Counted from the first letter of the stretch, positions 26,594 through 35,045 are shown. The stretch: 64,000 bases of DNA from Antrihabitans stalagmiti (GCF_016482825.1 NZ_JAEMNV010000004.1:1-64000), one strand, 5' to 3'. The notes: generated by a model not told the origin, from the letters alone. Program-made: numbers and translations.

Positions 26594-28291
26594 ATGGCAT
26601 TCAGAGGGCTGATGGGTGGCGGCGCCAGCGTCGACACAGTGCTGCACGATCCGCGGGTGTACCCGGGTGGCGTCCTGCAGGGGACGGTGAACGTCGTTGG
26701 CGGACATACCGATCGCGACGTCAACTTCATCGAACTCGCATTGACGGCAAGGGTCGAAGTCGAGACCGACGACTCGGAGTACAACGCCAACGTCGAGTTC
26801 AACAAACGTCGAATCAGCGGGCCGTTCAGATTGGCGGCAGGCGCACGATTCCCGGTGCCGTTCACACTCGATATTCCGTGGGAAGCGCCGTTCAACGTCG
26901 TAGCGGGCACGACGTTCCACGGGGTCCGCGTCGGGGTGCGAACCGAACTCGATATTGCGCGGTCCGTCGACAAGGGCGACGTCGATCAGATTCAAATCCT
27001 CGCGTTGCCCGCGCAGGAACGGATCGTGACTGCGTTCGCCGAGATCGGCTTCCGACTCAAAGGATCCGACCTCGAGCGTGGCCGACTGAGTGGCTCGCCG
27101 CTGCCGTTCTATCAGGAAGTCGAATTCCACCCGGCGCCGCAGTTTCGAGGTCAGGTCAACGAGCTCGAGGTGAAGTTCGTGACGCGATCCAACAGCATGG
27201 ACGTCGTCCTCGAAATCGATCGGCGCAGCCTCTTCGGCAGTAGCGACAAGACCAACCGTTTCACTGTCGATTTCGCGACGGTCGATCATCAGGACTGGCC
27301 GTCGGTACTCAACGATCACCTCGCTCGGATCATGGGCGGCGGCTCGTTCGGTGGCAGCGTTTCCCGGCACGCGGCTCCGGTCATGAACACCCCGCCTCCC
27401 CAGTTCGGCGGTCCGCCGCCTGCGCCTGCCTACGGTGCTCCGCCTGCTCCGCCTTACGGGGCGCCTCCTGCTTATGGCGCACCTCCCGCTCCGGCTTATG
27501 GCGCGCCGCCGCCTGCCCCGGCTTACGGTGCTCCGCCCGCCTACGGCACACCGCCACCTGCGCCTGCCTACGGCACCCCGCCACCTGCGCCTGCCTACGG
27601 CACCCCGCCACCTGCGCCTGCCTACGGCACCCCGCCGCCTGCCCCGGCGTACAACGCGCCGCCACCACCTGCGCCCGAGTACAACCCGGCCCCGCCCGCT
27701 GCACCTGCACGGTCCGGGCAGGGTGGCGGCATCAACCTCAGCAAAGGCGGCAACGTCAACCTCAGCCAGCAGGCCAATGGGTTGACTGCGGTGGCGATCG
27801 GCCTGGGCTGGGATGTGAGCTCGTTCGGCGGCGGCATCGACATCGACGCGTCGGCGATCGTGGCAGGCCCCGACGGCAGGGCACTGTCTGACCAGCACTT
27901 CGTGTTCTTCAACAACCTGAACAGCCCCGACGGCGCCGTCGTCCATGCAGGAGACAACAGCACCGGAGCCGGGTCGGGCGACGACGAGCAGATTCTCGTC
28001 GATCTGGTCAGGTTGGCGGCCAACGCGGACAAGATAGCCTTCGCTGTCTCGATTCACGACGGCCAGGAGAAGGGCCAGAACTTCGGGCAGGTGCGTAACG
28101 CGTACATCCGCGTCGTGAATCGGGCAGACAATCGGGAGATCGCACGCTACGACCTGTCAGCGCAGGCCTACAGCGAGACAGCGATGATTTTCGGCGAGCT
28201 GTACCGGCACGGTGCGGATTGGAAGTTCCGCGCGGTCGGCCAAGGCTTCGCGGACGGTCTTGCGGGGATCATCCGGAGCTTCGGTCTCTGA
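26594..28291 (+). CDS. Spo0M-TerD fusion protein with proline-rich linker
   Basis: The 565-residue cytoplasmic protein has three parts. Residues about 1-250 form a Spo0M (arrestin-like sporulation-control) domain: HDPRVYPGGVLQGTVNVVGG, PFTLDIPWEAPFN. Residues about 258-370 are a Pro/Ala/Tyr/Gly linker containing TPPPAPAYG repeats. Residues about 375-565 form a TerD domain: GLGWDVSSFG, DQHFVFFNNL, GDDEQILVDL and the Ca-binding-type acidic loops. Spo0M proteins work in stress and morphology control; TerD proteins bind calcium and belong to tellurite/stress systems. No other ter genes are adjacent. ATG 26594 follows TAGGGTGG. The fusion suggests a scaffold protein (inference). Confidence 0.9.
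   Translation: MAFRGLMGGGASVDTVLHDPRVYPGGVLQGTVNVVGGHTDRDVNFIELALTARVEVETDDSEYNANVEFNKRRISGPFRLAAGARFPVPFTLDIPWEAPFNVVAGTTFHGVRVGVRTELDIARSVDKGDVDQIQILALPAQERIVTAFAEIGFRLKGSDLERGRLSGSPLPFYQEVEFHPAPQFRGQVNELEVKFVTRSNSMDVVLEIDRRSLFGSSDKTNRFTVDFATVDHQDWPSVLNDHLARIMGGGSFGGSVSRHAAPVMNTPPPQFGGPPPAPAYGAPPAPPYGAPPAYGAPPAPAYGAPPPAPAYGAPPAYGTPPPAPAYGTPPPAPAYGTPPPAPAYGTPPPAPAYNAPPPPAPEYNPAPPAAPARSGQGGGINLSKGGNVNLSQQANGLTAVAIGLGWDVSSFGGGIDIDASAIVAGPDGRALSDQHFVFFNNLNSPDGAVVHAGDNSTGAGSGDDEQILVDLVRLAANADKIAFAVSIHDGQEKGQNFGQVRNAYIRVVNRADNREIARYDLSAQAYSETAMIFGELYRHGADWKFRAVGQGFADGLAGIIRSFGL
27547..27654 (+). repeat. In-frame 27-bp tandem repeats (TPPPAPAYG)
   Basis: About four units of 27 bp run head to tail and encode TPPPAPAYG in the linker of the Spo0M-TerD protein; two of them are identical in DNA sequence. 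Looser PPAPAYGAP units extend from about 27415. Such identical units are prone to length change by slippage. Confidence 0.85.
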
Positions 28292-28307
28292 GCTGGAGCG
28301 TGTCAGG

Positions 28308-28625
28308 TCAGGATGAAAAGAGCATCTTCCCGAAGCTCTTGTGTTTGTGGTGGCCGTGACTGCTGTAGTGGCCACCGTGTGAGGCGCCCCAGGCCGGTGC
28401 CGCGTAAACCGGTTGCGGCGCACCGTATGCGGGCTGCTGTGGGTAGGCGGGCGGTGGCGGTGGTGCCGGGGTGTTCCACTGTTGCTCGGCCCGGTTGAGG
28501 CTTTCGAGTTCGCCGTAGTCGAGAAAGACTCCGCGGCACTGGTCGCACTGTTCGATCTGGAGTCCGCTTCGCGTGTAGGTCCGCATGAAGCCGGGACACT
28601 TCGGACACTTGAACTGCTGGCTCAC
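28308..28625 (-). CDS. Zinc-ribbon (zf-TFIIB) protein with His-rich tail
   Basis: The 105-residue protein has an N-terminal TFIIB-type zinc ribbon with two CxxC pairs (KCPKCPG and EQCDQCRGVFLD). A Pro/Tyr/Gln linker and a His-rich tail (SHGGHYSSHGHHKHKS) follow. The zf-TFIIB family is common and uncharacterised. GTG 28625 is preferred because GGAGG lies five bases before it; ATG 28640 would place that site inside the gene. It is convergent with the Spo0M-TerD gene (16-bp gap), and both carry a PAYG-type Pro/Tyr linker, a curious resemblance. Confidence 0.82.
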   Translation of the reverse strand: MSQQFKCPKCPGFMRTYTRSGLQIEQCDQCRGVFLDYGELESLNRAEQQWNTPAPPPPPAYPQQPAYGAPQPVYAAPAWGASHGGHYSSHGHHKHKSFGKMLFSS

Positions 28626-28660
28626 GTGTGCCTCCACCATTTATCCGCCCCAGCGGGTGC

Positions 28661-29617
28661 TCAGGGCACTTCGGAAATCGTACCCATCCGCACGATTCCG
28701 CGACATGATTCGATCAGCAGTTCCTCGACCTCGTCGAGCTCCCGATCCTGCGCAGCAGCAGCGAGTACACCGCGCGCTGCTGCCTGCACCGTGATCGCGC
28801 GGGCGGGCAGGTCCAGTACCGACCACGGGTCGACGCCGGCGGGAATTGCGGGACCGCCCGCGTGCCGATATGCGTCGAGAAACTCCTGCCAGGTCTCGGG
28901 CGCCAGCATCCCGACCGCCGTCCACGCTGCTGGATGCGCGAGATCCCATGCGGCGGGCCCGATTCCAAGGTCATCGACGTCGATCAGCCGCCACGTCTCG
29001 TCGACTCGGACGAGTTGGCCGAGGTGCCAATCCCCGTGCACGAGGCAATGCTGCAGTTGGGCGGGCGCGGGTCCGCCGCGTGCGGTCCAGGCGGGGAGGG
29101 TCTCGTAGGCGTCGAGAACTGCTCGTGCCTGCGACATCGACACAGCTCGAGAACCGCGCAACCGAGTGACGGCGTCGGCAACGCGGGCGGGTCCGCCCAT
29201 CGGGGGTACAGGACCGGTCGGCAGCGGCGCGAGGTGCAGGCGGGCGAGGAGTTCGGCACCGTGTTGCCAGGGTGCGCTGTCGGGGTCGTCGGGATCGACG
29301 GGTGTGCCGAGCGGCCAGACGGTGACCGGACGGTCGGCGATCGTTGTTGTGAAACCATTGGTACGCAATGGAATCGGTGCCAGTAGGACATCGGCTAGCG
29401 CGGGATCGGCTGCAATCGCAAGCTGTACGGTCAGGTCGGCCAGGGAGGTAGTGGCCGAGTGCAGCTTCACCGCACAGCCGCCGACCCCGCCGACCCCGAC
29501 GACCGTGACGTCTCGGCGGTCCGCAAGGACGACCTGCGGACCCGGCGCAGCCGCCACCGATCGCCCGACCTCGACCAAGGCCGCGACGATGCGTTGGTGG
29601 GAAAAGCCTGCGCTCAC
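28661..29617 (-). CDS. APH-family phosphotransferase (aminoglycoside/choline-kinase-like)
   Basis: The 318-residue protein has a protein-kinase-like fold. The catalytic motif is CLVHGDWHLGQLV (Brenner's HGDxxxxN with Gln in the Asn place) and the metal Asp is in LIDVDDLGIGPAAWDLA. An N-terminal lobe with a Gly-rich loop (VGVGGVGG) and a Lys (CAVKLH) is present. The substrate is unknown; relatives phosphorylate sugars, choline or antibiotics. GTG 29617 is chosen, since the frame continues upstream into the divergent patatin gene. It lies 36 bp upstream of the zinc-ribbon gene in the same direction. Confidence 0.82.
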   Translation of the reverse strand: MSAGFSHQRIVAALVEVGRSVAAAPGPQVVLADRRDVTVVGVGGVGGCAVKLHSATTSLADLTVQLAIAADPALADVLLAPIPLRTNGFTTTIADRPVTVWPLGTPVDPDDPDSAPWQHGAELLARLHLAPLPTGPVPPMGGPARVADAVTRLRGSRAVSMSQARAVLDAYETLPAWTARGGPAPAQLQHCLVHGDWHLGQLVRVDETWRLIDVDDLGIGPAAWDLAHPAAWTAVGMLAPETWQEFLDAYRHAGGPAIPAGVDPWSVLDLPARAITVQAAARGVLAAAAQDRELDEVEELLIESCRGIVRMGTISEVP

Positions 29618-29705
29618 GTGCCGAGTGTTGCAGAGCGCGGCGCCGACGCGGATTCGGAAATCCGCTTTCGGCCCGCGGCGGGGCCGTGTGGTCGAAACTG
29701 AACGT

Positions 29706-31388
29706 ATGGCGCAGGACGGCAGAGCAGCCGGAGTCGACGGCGATGCAGTGACCGGTTCGGGACCCCTACCCGACATCGCGGAGGCACCCGAGGACGTCGG
29801 TTTACCGAAGCGGGATCCGGTGCTGGCGTTGCAGCACATGGAGGCTGCGCTCACGCGGGCCGATCTTGTCCATCCGGATGTGTTGACACGCACTGAATTT
29901 CGGAGATTGAGGTATCTGATCAGCTTTGCGCGGCTGACGGTGTTCGAGCCGGGCGCAGCCGGTCCCGGTGGCACGCGCGGTCGCGGTGACGTGTCCGTCG
30001 CCGACGAGTTGGCCGACTTCCGGACCCGAGTCGTCGACGCACTGCACGACCCACTGCGGACCGAACAGAACCTCGAGGCGCGCCTCGTCGCGGCCAAAGC
30101 AGCACTAGTCGATTTTGTGGAGCCGTTGGAGGAACAGCGCAGGCTGCTCGCCGAACGGCATGCGAACGACTTCTCGCTCGACGAACTCGATGCCGAGGTC
30201 GGCTACAAGGCGCTGGTGTGCGTACTCGGCGGCGGCGGCGGTGCCGGGTATGTCTATGTGGGCGGGCTGCAGCGGCTCGTCGAGGAGAACGTCGTCCCGA
30301 GCTACTTCCTGACTTCCTCGATCGGGTCGGTGGTCGGCAGCGTCGTTGCTCGAACCAACCCGATTCCGATCGACGACTACATCGAATGGGTGAAGACGGT
30401 GACGTTGCGCGGCATTCTCGGCCGCGAGATGTTGCAACGACGGCATGGTCTCACCGGTGTCTTCTCGCTGCGCTTCGACGCTTTCGCCGCGGACATGTTC
30501 CGCCGCGAGGACGGCGAGCAGATGCGGCTGTCGGACCTCGCGATTCCGTACGAGACGGTTGTCGCGGGCGTGCGCAAACAATCCTTCGACCAGCTGCCGT
30601 CGCGGTTCCGGCGCTCGGAGCTCACGGCCATCGGCATGCGGGTGCTGCCCAACATCAAACTCGGCACGGGTACCGCGCTGATCTCACGGCTCTGGCAGGT
30701 CAGTGCGTTCATCGACACCCGCGTGGTGAAACCGATCGTGTTCGGCGCCGACGAATTGACCGTCGACGCCAACGTCGTCGACGCAGCGAGTTTCTCGTCG
30801 GCGATACCGGGAGTGCTGCACCACGAGAGCGCAGATCCGCGAATGCATCCACTGCTCGACGAACTGATGGACCAGAAGGGGGTCGCTGCGCTGGTCGACG
30901 GGGGAGCGGTCAGCAATGTGCCTGCGGAGTTGGCGTGGCTGCGGGTGAAGGACGGCAAGCTCGGCACCAGAAACGCCTGCTACTACGCGTGGGACTGCTT
31001 CCATCCGCAGTGGAATCCGAAGCACCTCTGGCTGCAGCCGATCACGCAGGCAGTTCAGGTACAGATGGTCGGCAATGCGCCGTTCGCCGACCGGATCGTC
31101 AGGTTCAGTCCGACACTGGCCGCGACGAACCTCGCGCCGGCGGGTCCGGCGATCGATCGTGCGGTCCAGTGGGGTCGGGCAGCGGTGGAGGAATCGCTGC
31201 CGATGATCAAGCATCTGCTCGAGCCCGTGTGGTGGGAGGGGGACGGTCCGCCGCGGGTTGGCGTTGCGTCGCCGATCGCGAAGCTGGTGCCGGAGTCGAT
31301 GAGCTCGATCATCGAGGCTGCGCGCCACGCTGCGGAGTACGTTCCGGCGTGGAAGCAGGTGACTCGGCGAGTGTCGAGTCGTCGCTAG
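29706..31388 (+). CDS. Patatin-like phospholipase with divergent nucleophile elbow
   Basis: The 560-residue protein has a helical N-terminal region (about 20-170) and a patatin domain (about 175-420). The oxyanion loop is VLGGGGGAGYVYVGG and the dyad Asp is in ALVDGGAVSNVP. The nucleophile segment reads FLTSSIGSVVGSV, where family members usually have GxSxG, so the first Gly is replaced by Thr. It would hydrolyse phospholipid acyl chains if active. ATG 29706 is the start. The last 80 bp overlap the convergent GDT1 gene. Confidence 0.85.
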   Translation: MAQDGRAAGVDGDAVTGSGPLPDIAEAPEDVGLPKRDPVLALQHMEAALTRADLVHPDVLTRTEFRRLRYLISFARLTVFEPGAAGPGGTRGRGDVSVADELADFRTRVVDALHDPLRTEQNLEARLVAAKAALVDFVEPLEEQRRLLAERHANDFSLDELDAEVGYKALVCVLGGGGGAGYVYVGGLQRLVEENVVPSYFLTSSIGSVVGSVVARTNPIPIDDYIEWVKTVTLRGILGREMLQRRHGLTGVFSLRFDAFAADMFRREDGEQMRLSDLAIPYETVVAGVRKQSFDQLPSRFRRSELTAIGMRVLPNIKLGTGTALISRLWQVSAFIDTRVVKPIVFGADELTVDANVVDAASFSSAIPGVLHHESADPRMHPLLDELMDQKGVAALVDGGAVSNVPAELAWLRVKDGKLGTRNACYYAWDCFHPQWNPKHLWLQPITQAVQVQMVGNAPFADRIVRFSPTLAATNLAPAGPAIDRAVQWGRAAVEESLPMIKHLLEPVWWEGDGPPRVGVASPIAKLVPESMSSIIEAARHAAEYVPAWKQVTRRVSSRR

Positions 31389-32043
31389 AACTGCCCGACC
31401 AGCGGGAACGGTTTGCGAACACGACGACCGCAGCCATACCCGCCAGTGCGCCGGCAGCGGTGAGCGCGGTGTTCGCGCCGAGTACGTCCAGCAGCATCCA
31501 GACGCCGAAGAGGACGAACAGCCCGGCTGCTGTGATCCGAATGAAGTTGTCCGGCAGGTGTTTGCCTGCGACCGCACCTACGACGATGGCGAGGGCGTCG
31601 GCGGCGACCATGCCGATCGTCGATCCGATCCAGACACCGACCCAGTCGTTGTCCGCGGCGAGTGTCACGGTCGCGAGCATGGTCTTGTCACCGAGTTCGG
31701 CGAGCAGAAAGGCCGACATGACGGCGAAGAATGCGGGTGCGGTCGTCGTCTTTGCACGGTCGGCCTCGTCGTCGGTGAGTGAGTCACCGCGCAGCGTCCA
31801 TGCTCCGAAACCGATGAAGGCGACGCCTGCGATGGCGGCCATCAGGTGAGCCGGAAGTGCTGCGCCGAGGTAATGGCCGACGCCGACCGAAATCAGGTGG
31901 ACCGCGGTGGTCGCGGCGGTGATGCCGGCAAGGACGACCCACCACTTGTGCCGCAGCGCGAACGTCATCGCCATCAGCTGAGATTTGTCGCCCAACTCGG
32001 CAACGAAGATCACGCCGAAGCTCAGGACTATCGCGGAAAACAT
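31309..32043 (-). CDS. GDT1/UPF0016-family cation (Mn2+) exporter
   Basis: The 244-residue membrane protein has two repeated halves, each with the family signature ExGDK[ST]: VAELGDKSQL near the N-terminus and LAELGDKTML in the middle. About seven helices are seen. Bacterial members (MneA, Mnx) export manganese. The start is set by the ribosome site: GGAGGT lies six bases before ATG 32043, whereas the ATG at 32049 directly abuts it. A yybP-ykoY manganese riboswitch precedes the gene. The Ser/Asp-rich C-terminal tail (about 220-244) overlaps the convergent patatin gene. Confidence 0.92.
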   Translation of the reverse strand: MFSAIVLSFGVIFVAELGDKSQLMAMTFALRHKWWVVLAGITAATTAVHLISVGVGHYLGAALPAHLMAAIAGVAFIGFGAWTLRGDSLTDDEADRAKTTTAPAFFAVMSAFLLAELGDKTMLATVTLAADNDWVGVWIGSTIGMVAADALAIVVGAVAGKHLPDNFIRITAAGLFVLFGVWMLLDVLGANTALTAAGALAGMAAVVVFANRSRWSGSSSDDSTLAESPASTPERTPQRGAQPR

Positions 32044-32057
32044 GGACATACCTCCGG

Positions 32058-32173
32058 TCACGGTTGCTGACCGAAGGTCTCGCCCACCGGGTGAACCGGT
32101 TCACGGAGCCGGGCGCCTCGTCTCGAGTTCGCCAGTATGTCGACTTCGCAATTGGGGGCTACTCCCCTTCGCT
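32058..32173 (-). promoter_or_regulatory. yybP-ykoY manganese riboswitch
   Basis: On the minus strand the leader of the GDT1 gene contains AAGGGGAGTAGCCCC at its 5' end and GGTGGGCGAGACCTTCGG near its 3' end. These are the two conserved halves of the yybP-ykoY (Mn2+) aptamer, with paired arms between them (GGCGCCCGG, GTGAACCGGTTCAC). The aptamer ends just before the GGAGGT ribosome site. Binding of Mn2+ would turn on translation or transcription of the exporter. Boundaries are approximate. Confidence 0.9.
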
Positions 32174-32277
32174 GCAGCCAACGATACCCGTACGGGCGTT
32201 ATCCGGCAACTCGTGTCTCTCGAAAACCCAATGCGCACAATAAGTTTGGGGATCCGACCACGATATTTCGGGTGCCC

Positions 32278-32805
32278 TTATGCGGCGAGGAGCATGGCCA
32301 AAACCGCGGTATCGGGATCGCTGATCGGATCGAGGCCGACCCGGCTGATCATCGAGGTCACGGTGCCGTCGCGCTCGGTCTCCACCCAGGCTGCGCGATG
32401 CTCCAACCCGAGGTGCGGCAGACCTGGCAGCAGCAGGCAACCCGAGGCTGCTCCGACGCATTCGGGCAGCGTAGGCCGTGTTTCCGACGGGGGATGCAGC
32501 ATCAACAACGCGGGCGGTTGGTGCTGAGCGAAGCGGCCGGGGGCAACGGCGAATTCGCCGATCACCGGACCTTCTGCAAGTACGAGGCCGACCGTTCCCG
32601 GTTCGGGATCGTCGGGCAGTTCTTCACGTGCGCCGAAGACGGTCGATGTGGAAAGTAGGCCGGGAAGGGTCGCGACACGAACCGCGAGGACCAGAATTTG
32701 GGCCCATTCCTTGGTCGTATTGGGCCAGCGGCCCGAGATCACGAAGCCGCGCAGCGTGCCGTCGGCGTGGAAGGGCGCTATCCCGATGTAGTCGTTCCCG
32801 TTCAT
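32278..32805 (-). CDS. Conserved hypothetical protein (175 aa)
   Basis: The 175-residue soluble protein has no signal peptide, and I do not recognise a family. It reads as a mixed alpha/beta domain (IGIAPFHADGTLRGFVISGR at the N-terminus) with two Cys residues in CVGAASGCLLLPG. ATG 32805 is supported by GGAGGT four to five bases upstream. The gap 32174-32277 to the riboswitch holds nothing obvious. Upstream, palindromic element copy 6 separates it from sodA, so it probably has its own promoter between 32806 and 32920. Confidence 0.7.
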   Translation of the reverse strand: MNGNDYIGIAPFHADGTLRGFVISGRWPNTTKEWAQILVLAVRVATLPGLLSTSTVFGAREELPDDPEPGTVGLVLAEGPVIGEFAVAPGRFAQHQPPALLMLHPPSETRPTLPECVGAASGCLLLPGLPHLGLEHRAAWVETERDGTVTSMISRVGLDPISDPDTAVLAMLLAA

Positions 32806-32920
32806 TTCTACCTCCGCGGTGGATCCCGACCTGGGGTCGAACGTTCCGGGGCCACCTTGCCCAGCTACTACGGAGGATGCGGCATAAGCCCGCTGGCACA
32901 CAAGATAGGCAGAGTGCCAA

Positions 32921-32996
32921 TAGGCGGCTACGCCGCTCGTGAGTCCTTTCGGAGGGCGGACCCTCCGAAAGGACTCACGAGGCGCGAAGCGCCCTA
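32921..32996. repeat. Stop-codon palindromic element, copy 6 (most complete)
   Basis: This is the best copy: TAG, small hairpin GCGGCTACGCCG, then a perfect 21-bp stem CTCGTGAGTCCTTTCGGAGGG / CCCTCCGAAAGGACTCACGAG around a 4-base loop. A second small hairpin GGCGCGAAGCGCC and CTA end it. The whole unit is therefore itself a TAG...CTA inverted repeat. CTA (32994-32996) is the TAG stop of sodA. Confidence 0.9.
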
Positions 32997-33617
32997 CGGG
33001 AAAATCAAGCCACCGGTCTGGCTCGTTGCCGCGGCGAAGCGGGCCTGCACATCGGCCCAGTTCACGACGTTCCAGAAAGCCTTGACGTAATCGGCCTTGA
33101 CGTTCTTGTACTGCAGGTAGAAAGCGTGCTCCCACATGTCGACCTGCAGCAGCGGGATGATGCCGAGCGGGACGTTGGCCTGCTGGTCGTACAGCTGGAA
33201 GGTCAGCAACTTCTTGCCGAGCGAGTCGTAGCCGAGCACTGCCCAGCCCGAGCCCTGCAGACCGTTTGCCGCAGCGGTGAACTGTGCGCGGAACTTGTCG
33301 AACGAACCGAACTGGTCGTCGATGGCCGCTGCCAGCTCGCCTTCGGGCTTGTCGCCACCGTTGGGGGAGAGGTTCTTCCACCAGATGGAGTGGTTCACGT
33401 GGCCGCCGAGGTGGAACGCGAGGTTCTTCTCGTTCAGGAAGATGGCGCCGTGGTCTTCCTTGTCACGCGCATCGGCCAGCTTTTCGAGCGCGGTGTTCAC
33501 GCCGGCAACGTAGGCCGCGTGGTGCTTCGAGTGATGCAGCTCGTTGATCTGGCCCGAGATATGCGGCTCCAGCGCCGCGTAATCGTAATCGAGGTCCGGC
33601 AGTGTGTATTCAGACAC
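32994..33617 (-). CDS. sodA: Superoxide dismutase (Mn-type)
   Basis: The 207-residue enzyme has the same length as M. tuberculosis SodA. It turns superoxide into oxygen and peroxide. The metal ligands are His28, His76, Asp160 and His164 ([30 protein letters not shown]). Residue 145 is Gln (LYDQQANVP), which in mycobacterial enzymes goes with manganese, while the iron enzyme has His. There is no signal peptide. GTG 33617 follows AGGAGGAAGGG. The TAG stop is part of palindromic element copy 6. It lies about 1 kb from a manganese-riboswitch-controlled exporter, so manganese handling links the two (inference). Confidence 0.97.
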   Translation of the reverse strand: MSEYTLPDLDYDYAALEPHISGQINELHHSKHHAAYVAGVNTALEKLADARDKEDHGAIFLNEKNLAFHLGGHVNHSIWWKNLSPNGGDKPEGELAAAIDDQFGSFDKFRAQFTAAANGLQGSGWAVLGYDSLGKKLLTFQLYDQQANVPLGIIPLLQVDMWEHAFYLQYKNVKADYVKAFWNVVNWADVQARFAAATSQTGGLIFP

Positions 33618-33723
33618 GAGTGTCCCTTCCTCCTGGGCGCGCAGCCCATGTTCTGTTCTTCGTTTCTCAGGTATTGCCACCTTTTATCATTCGTACACCC
33701 CCGGCAATAGTCGTGATCATCGA

Positions 33724-33739
33724 GGTGCGAACTCGCACC
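33724..33739. promoter_or_regulatory. Small perfect dyad between sodA and the acyltransferase gene
   Basis: GGTGCGA-AC-TCGCACC is a perfect 7-2-7 palindrome in the 189-bp divergent intergenic region. It lies about 107 bp from the sodA start and 68 bp from the acyltransferase start. It could be an operator. No known consensus is matched, and AT-rich sequence at 33650-33700 is the likelier sodA promoter. Confidence 0.35.
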
Positions 33740-33806
33740 CGGTCTCACCTGCGGTGGATCGTTTCGATTCGACCCCGGGGTGAACAGGGCCTTAACATAA
33801 GGCGTC

Positions 33807-35045
33807 GTGAACACCGACGGGCGGGACTCAACGGCGCAAGCCGGTGCAGTTGCGGTCCCGCGAGTCCGATTACCGGGCGTCGACGCGCTTCGTGCGATCG
33901 CCGTCGCAGCGGTCATTTATTCACACGTCTCCTACTACGTCATCGACGATCTCGGCACCGGCTGGTGGTTGATCGACGGTGTCTACGGGATCTTCATCGG
34001 GGGCTTCGGCCTCAATCAGCATTTGTCGTTCGTCGGCGTCGCCTTCTTCATGATGCTCACCGGCCTGCTCATCACGGGCTCGGCGATGCGGCACAGTCCC
34101 GGACGGTTTCTGGCGCTGCGGATCGGTCGACTGCTGCCGCTGTTGTGGATTGCGGTCGCGGCCGCGATCGTCCTCGTGCGTCTCGACATCAACACGATGT
34201 TCAGCAGGCAGGACGGCATCTCCAACGCCGAAGCCGCGCTGAGTTTCGTCCTCGGCGGGTTCTTCCTCGATCCTGAGGTCGTCGTGCTCGGGGTGACGTG
34301 GACCCTGGTCGTCCAGATCGTGTTCTACGTCTACTGCGTCGCTGCGCGTCGCTTGTTGCGGGCTGTGCCGATTGCTGCGTCCATGCTCGGTGCCGCGCTG
34401 TGTATCGCGTTGCTGGCCTACAACAAGATCGTCCCGGAAGCGTGGACGGTGCCGATGCTGTCGAAGGTCGCGGCCACGCTGCCTGCCGTCTTCGTCGGCC
34501 AGATCATCTATCTGGCATGGACCCGCCAGGCCGGCTGGATGGCCGTCGCCGCGGCCGGGCTCGCGCAGGTCGCCGTCGTGCGGGTCGCAACGGACACCCA
34601 TTCGTACTGGGGTGGCGATCACTATCTGTGGACGATGTTCGTCATTACGGGCTGCGTGCTGTTTATGGCTCGGCGCGACAGTCGATTCGCGCGTTCGCCG
34701 ATCGTGCACTGGCTGGGTACACGCAGCTATCCGATCTATCTCGTGCACACGCTCATCCTGTATCGCGTGTTCGACCACGTCGCCGTTCAATTCGGCCCGA
34801 CCGCTGCGGTTGTCGTGTTCCTCATCATCACCGCGGCCGTTTCCGAAGCGCTCTACCGTTGGGTCGAGGTCCCTACGAACCGATGGTTGACTGCGAAATT
34901 GCGCGAGCGTCGCCCCGAAAAGCCGGGCGTAGCATCGGATCATGTCGTGGTTTCAAGAGTTGCTCGGCCGAGTGGGCGCGAAGTCGACCCTGGTGACGGC
35001 GGGGGAAGCGTTGCCGGGGCGCTCCGAACCGATCCGGCCACCTGA
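33807..35045 (+). CDS. Acyltransferase 3 family membrane protein
   Basis: The 412-residue integral membrane protein has about ten helices. It opens with the acyltransferase 3 signature [19 protein letters not shown], with the catalytic-type His in VIYSHV, and has [16 protein letters not shown] further on. Members (OafB/OatA-like) transfer acetyl or other acyl groups to cell-surface sugars. The last helix is followed by a polar tail. The final 35 residues overlap msrA by 104 bp in another frame, so the tail may be dispensable. It is divergent from sodA. The acceptor is unknown. Confidence 0.88.
   Translation: MNTDGRDSTAQAGAVAVPRVRLPGVDALRAIAVAAVIYSHVSYYVIDDLGTGWWLIDGVYGIFIGGFGLNQHLSFVGVAFFMMLTGLLITGSAMRHSPGRFLALRIGRLLPLLWIAVAAAIVLVRLDINTMFSRQDGISNAEAALSFVLGGFFLDPEVVVLGVTWTLVVQIVFYVYCVAARRLLRAVPIAASMLGAALCIALLAYNKIVPEAWTVPMLSKVAATLPAVFVGQIIYLAWTRQAGWMAVAAAGLAQVAVVRVATDTHSYWGGDHYLWTMFVITGCVLFMARRDSRFARSPIVHWLGTRSYPIYLVHTLILYRVFDHVAVQFGPTAAVVVFLIITAAVSEALYRWVEVPTNRWLTAKLRERRPEKPGVASDHVVVSRVARPSGREVDPGDGGGSVAGALRTDPAT

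Noticed and set aside
27547-27654. Regular 27-bp repeats as a CRISPR array
   Set aside because: They are in frame, without spacers, and encode the Pro-rich linker of a protein.
28661-30097. 478-codon form of the phosphotransferase
   Set aside because: The first 160 codons are antisense to the patatin gene; the domain begins near GTG 29617.
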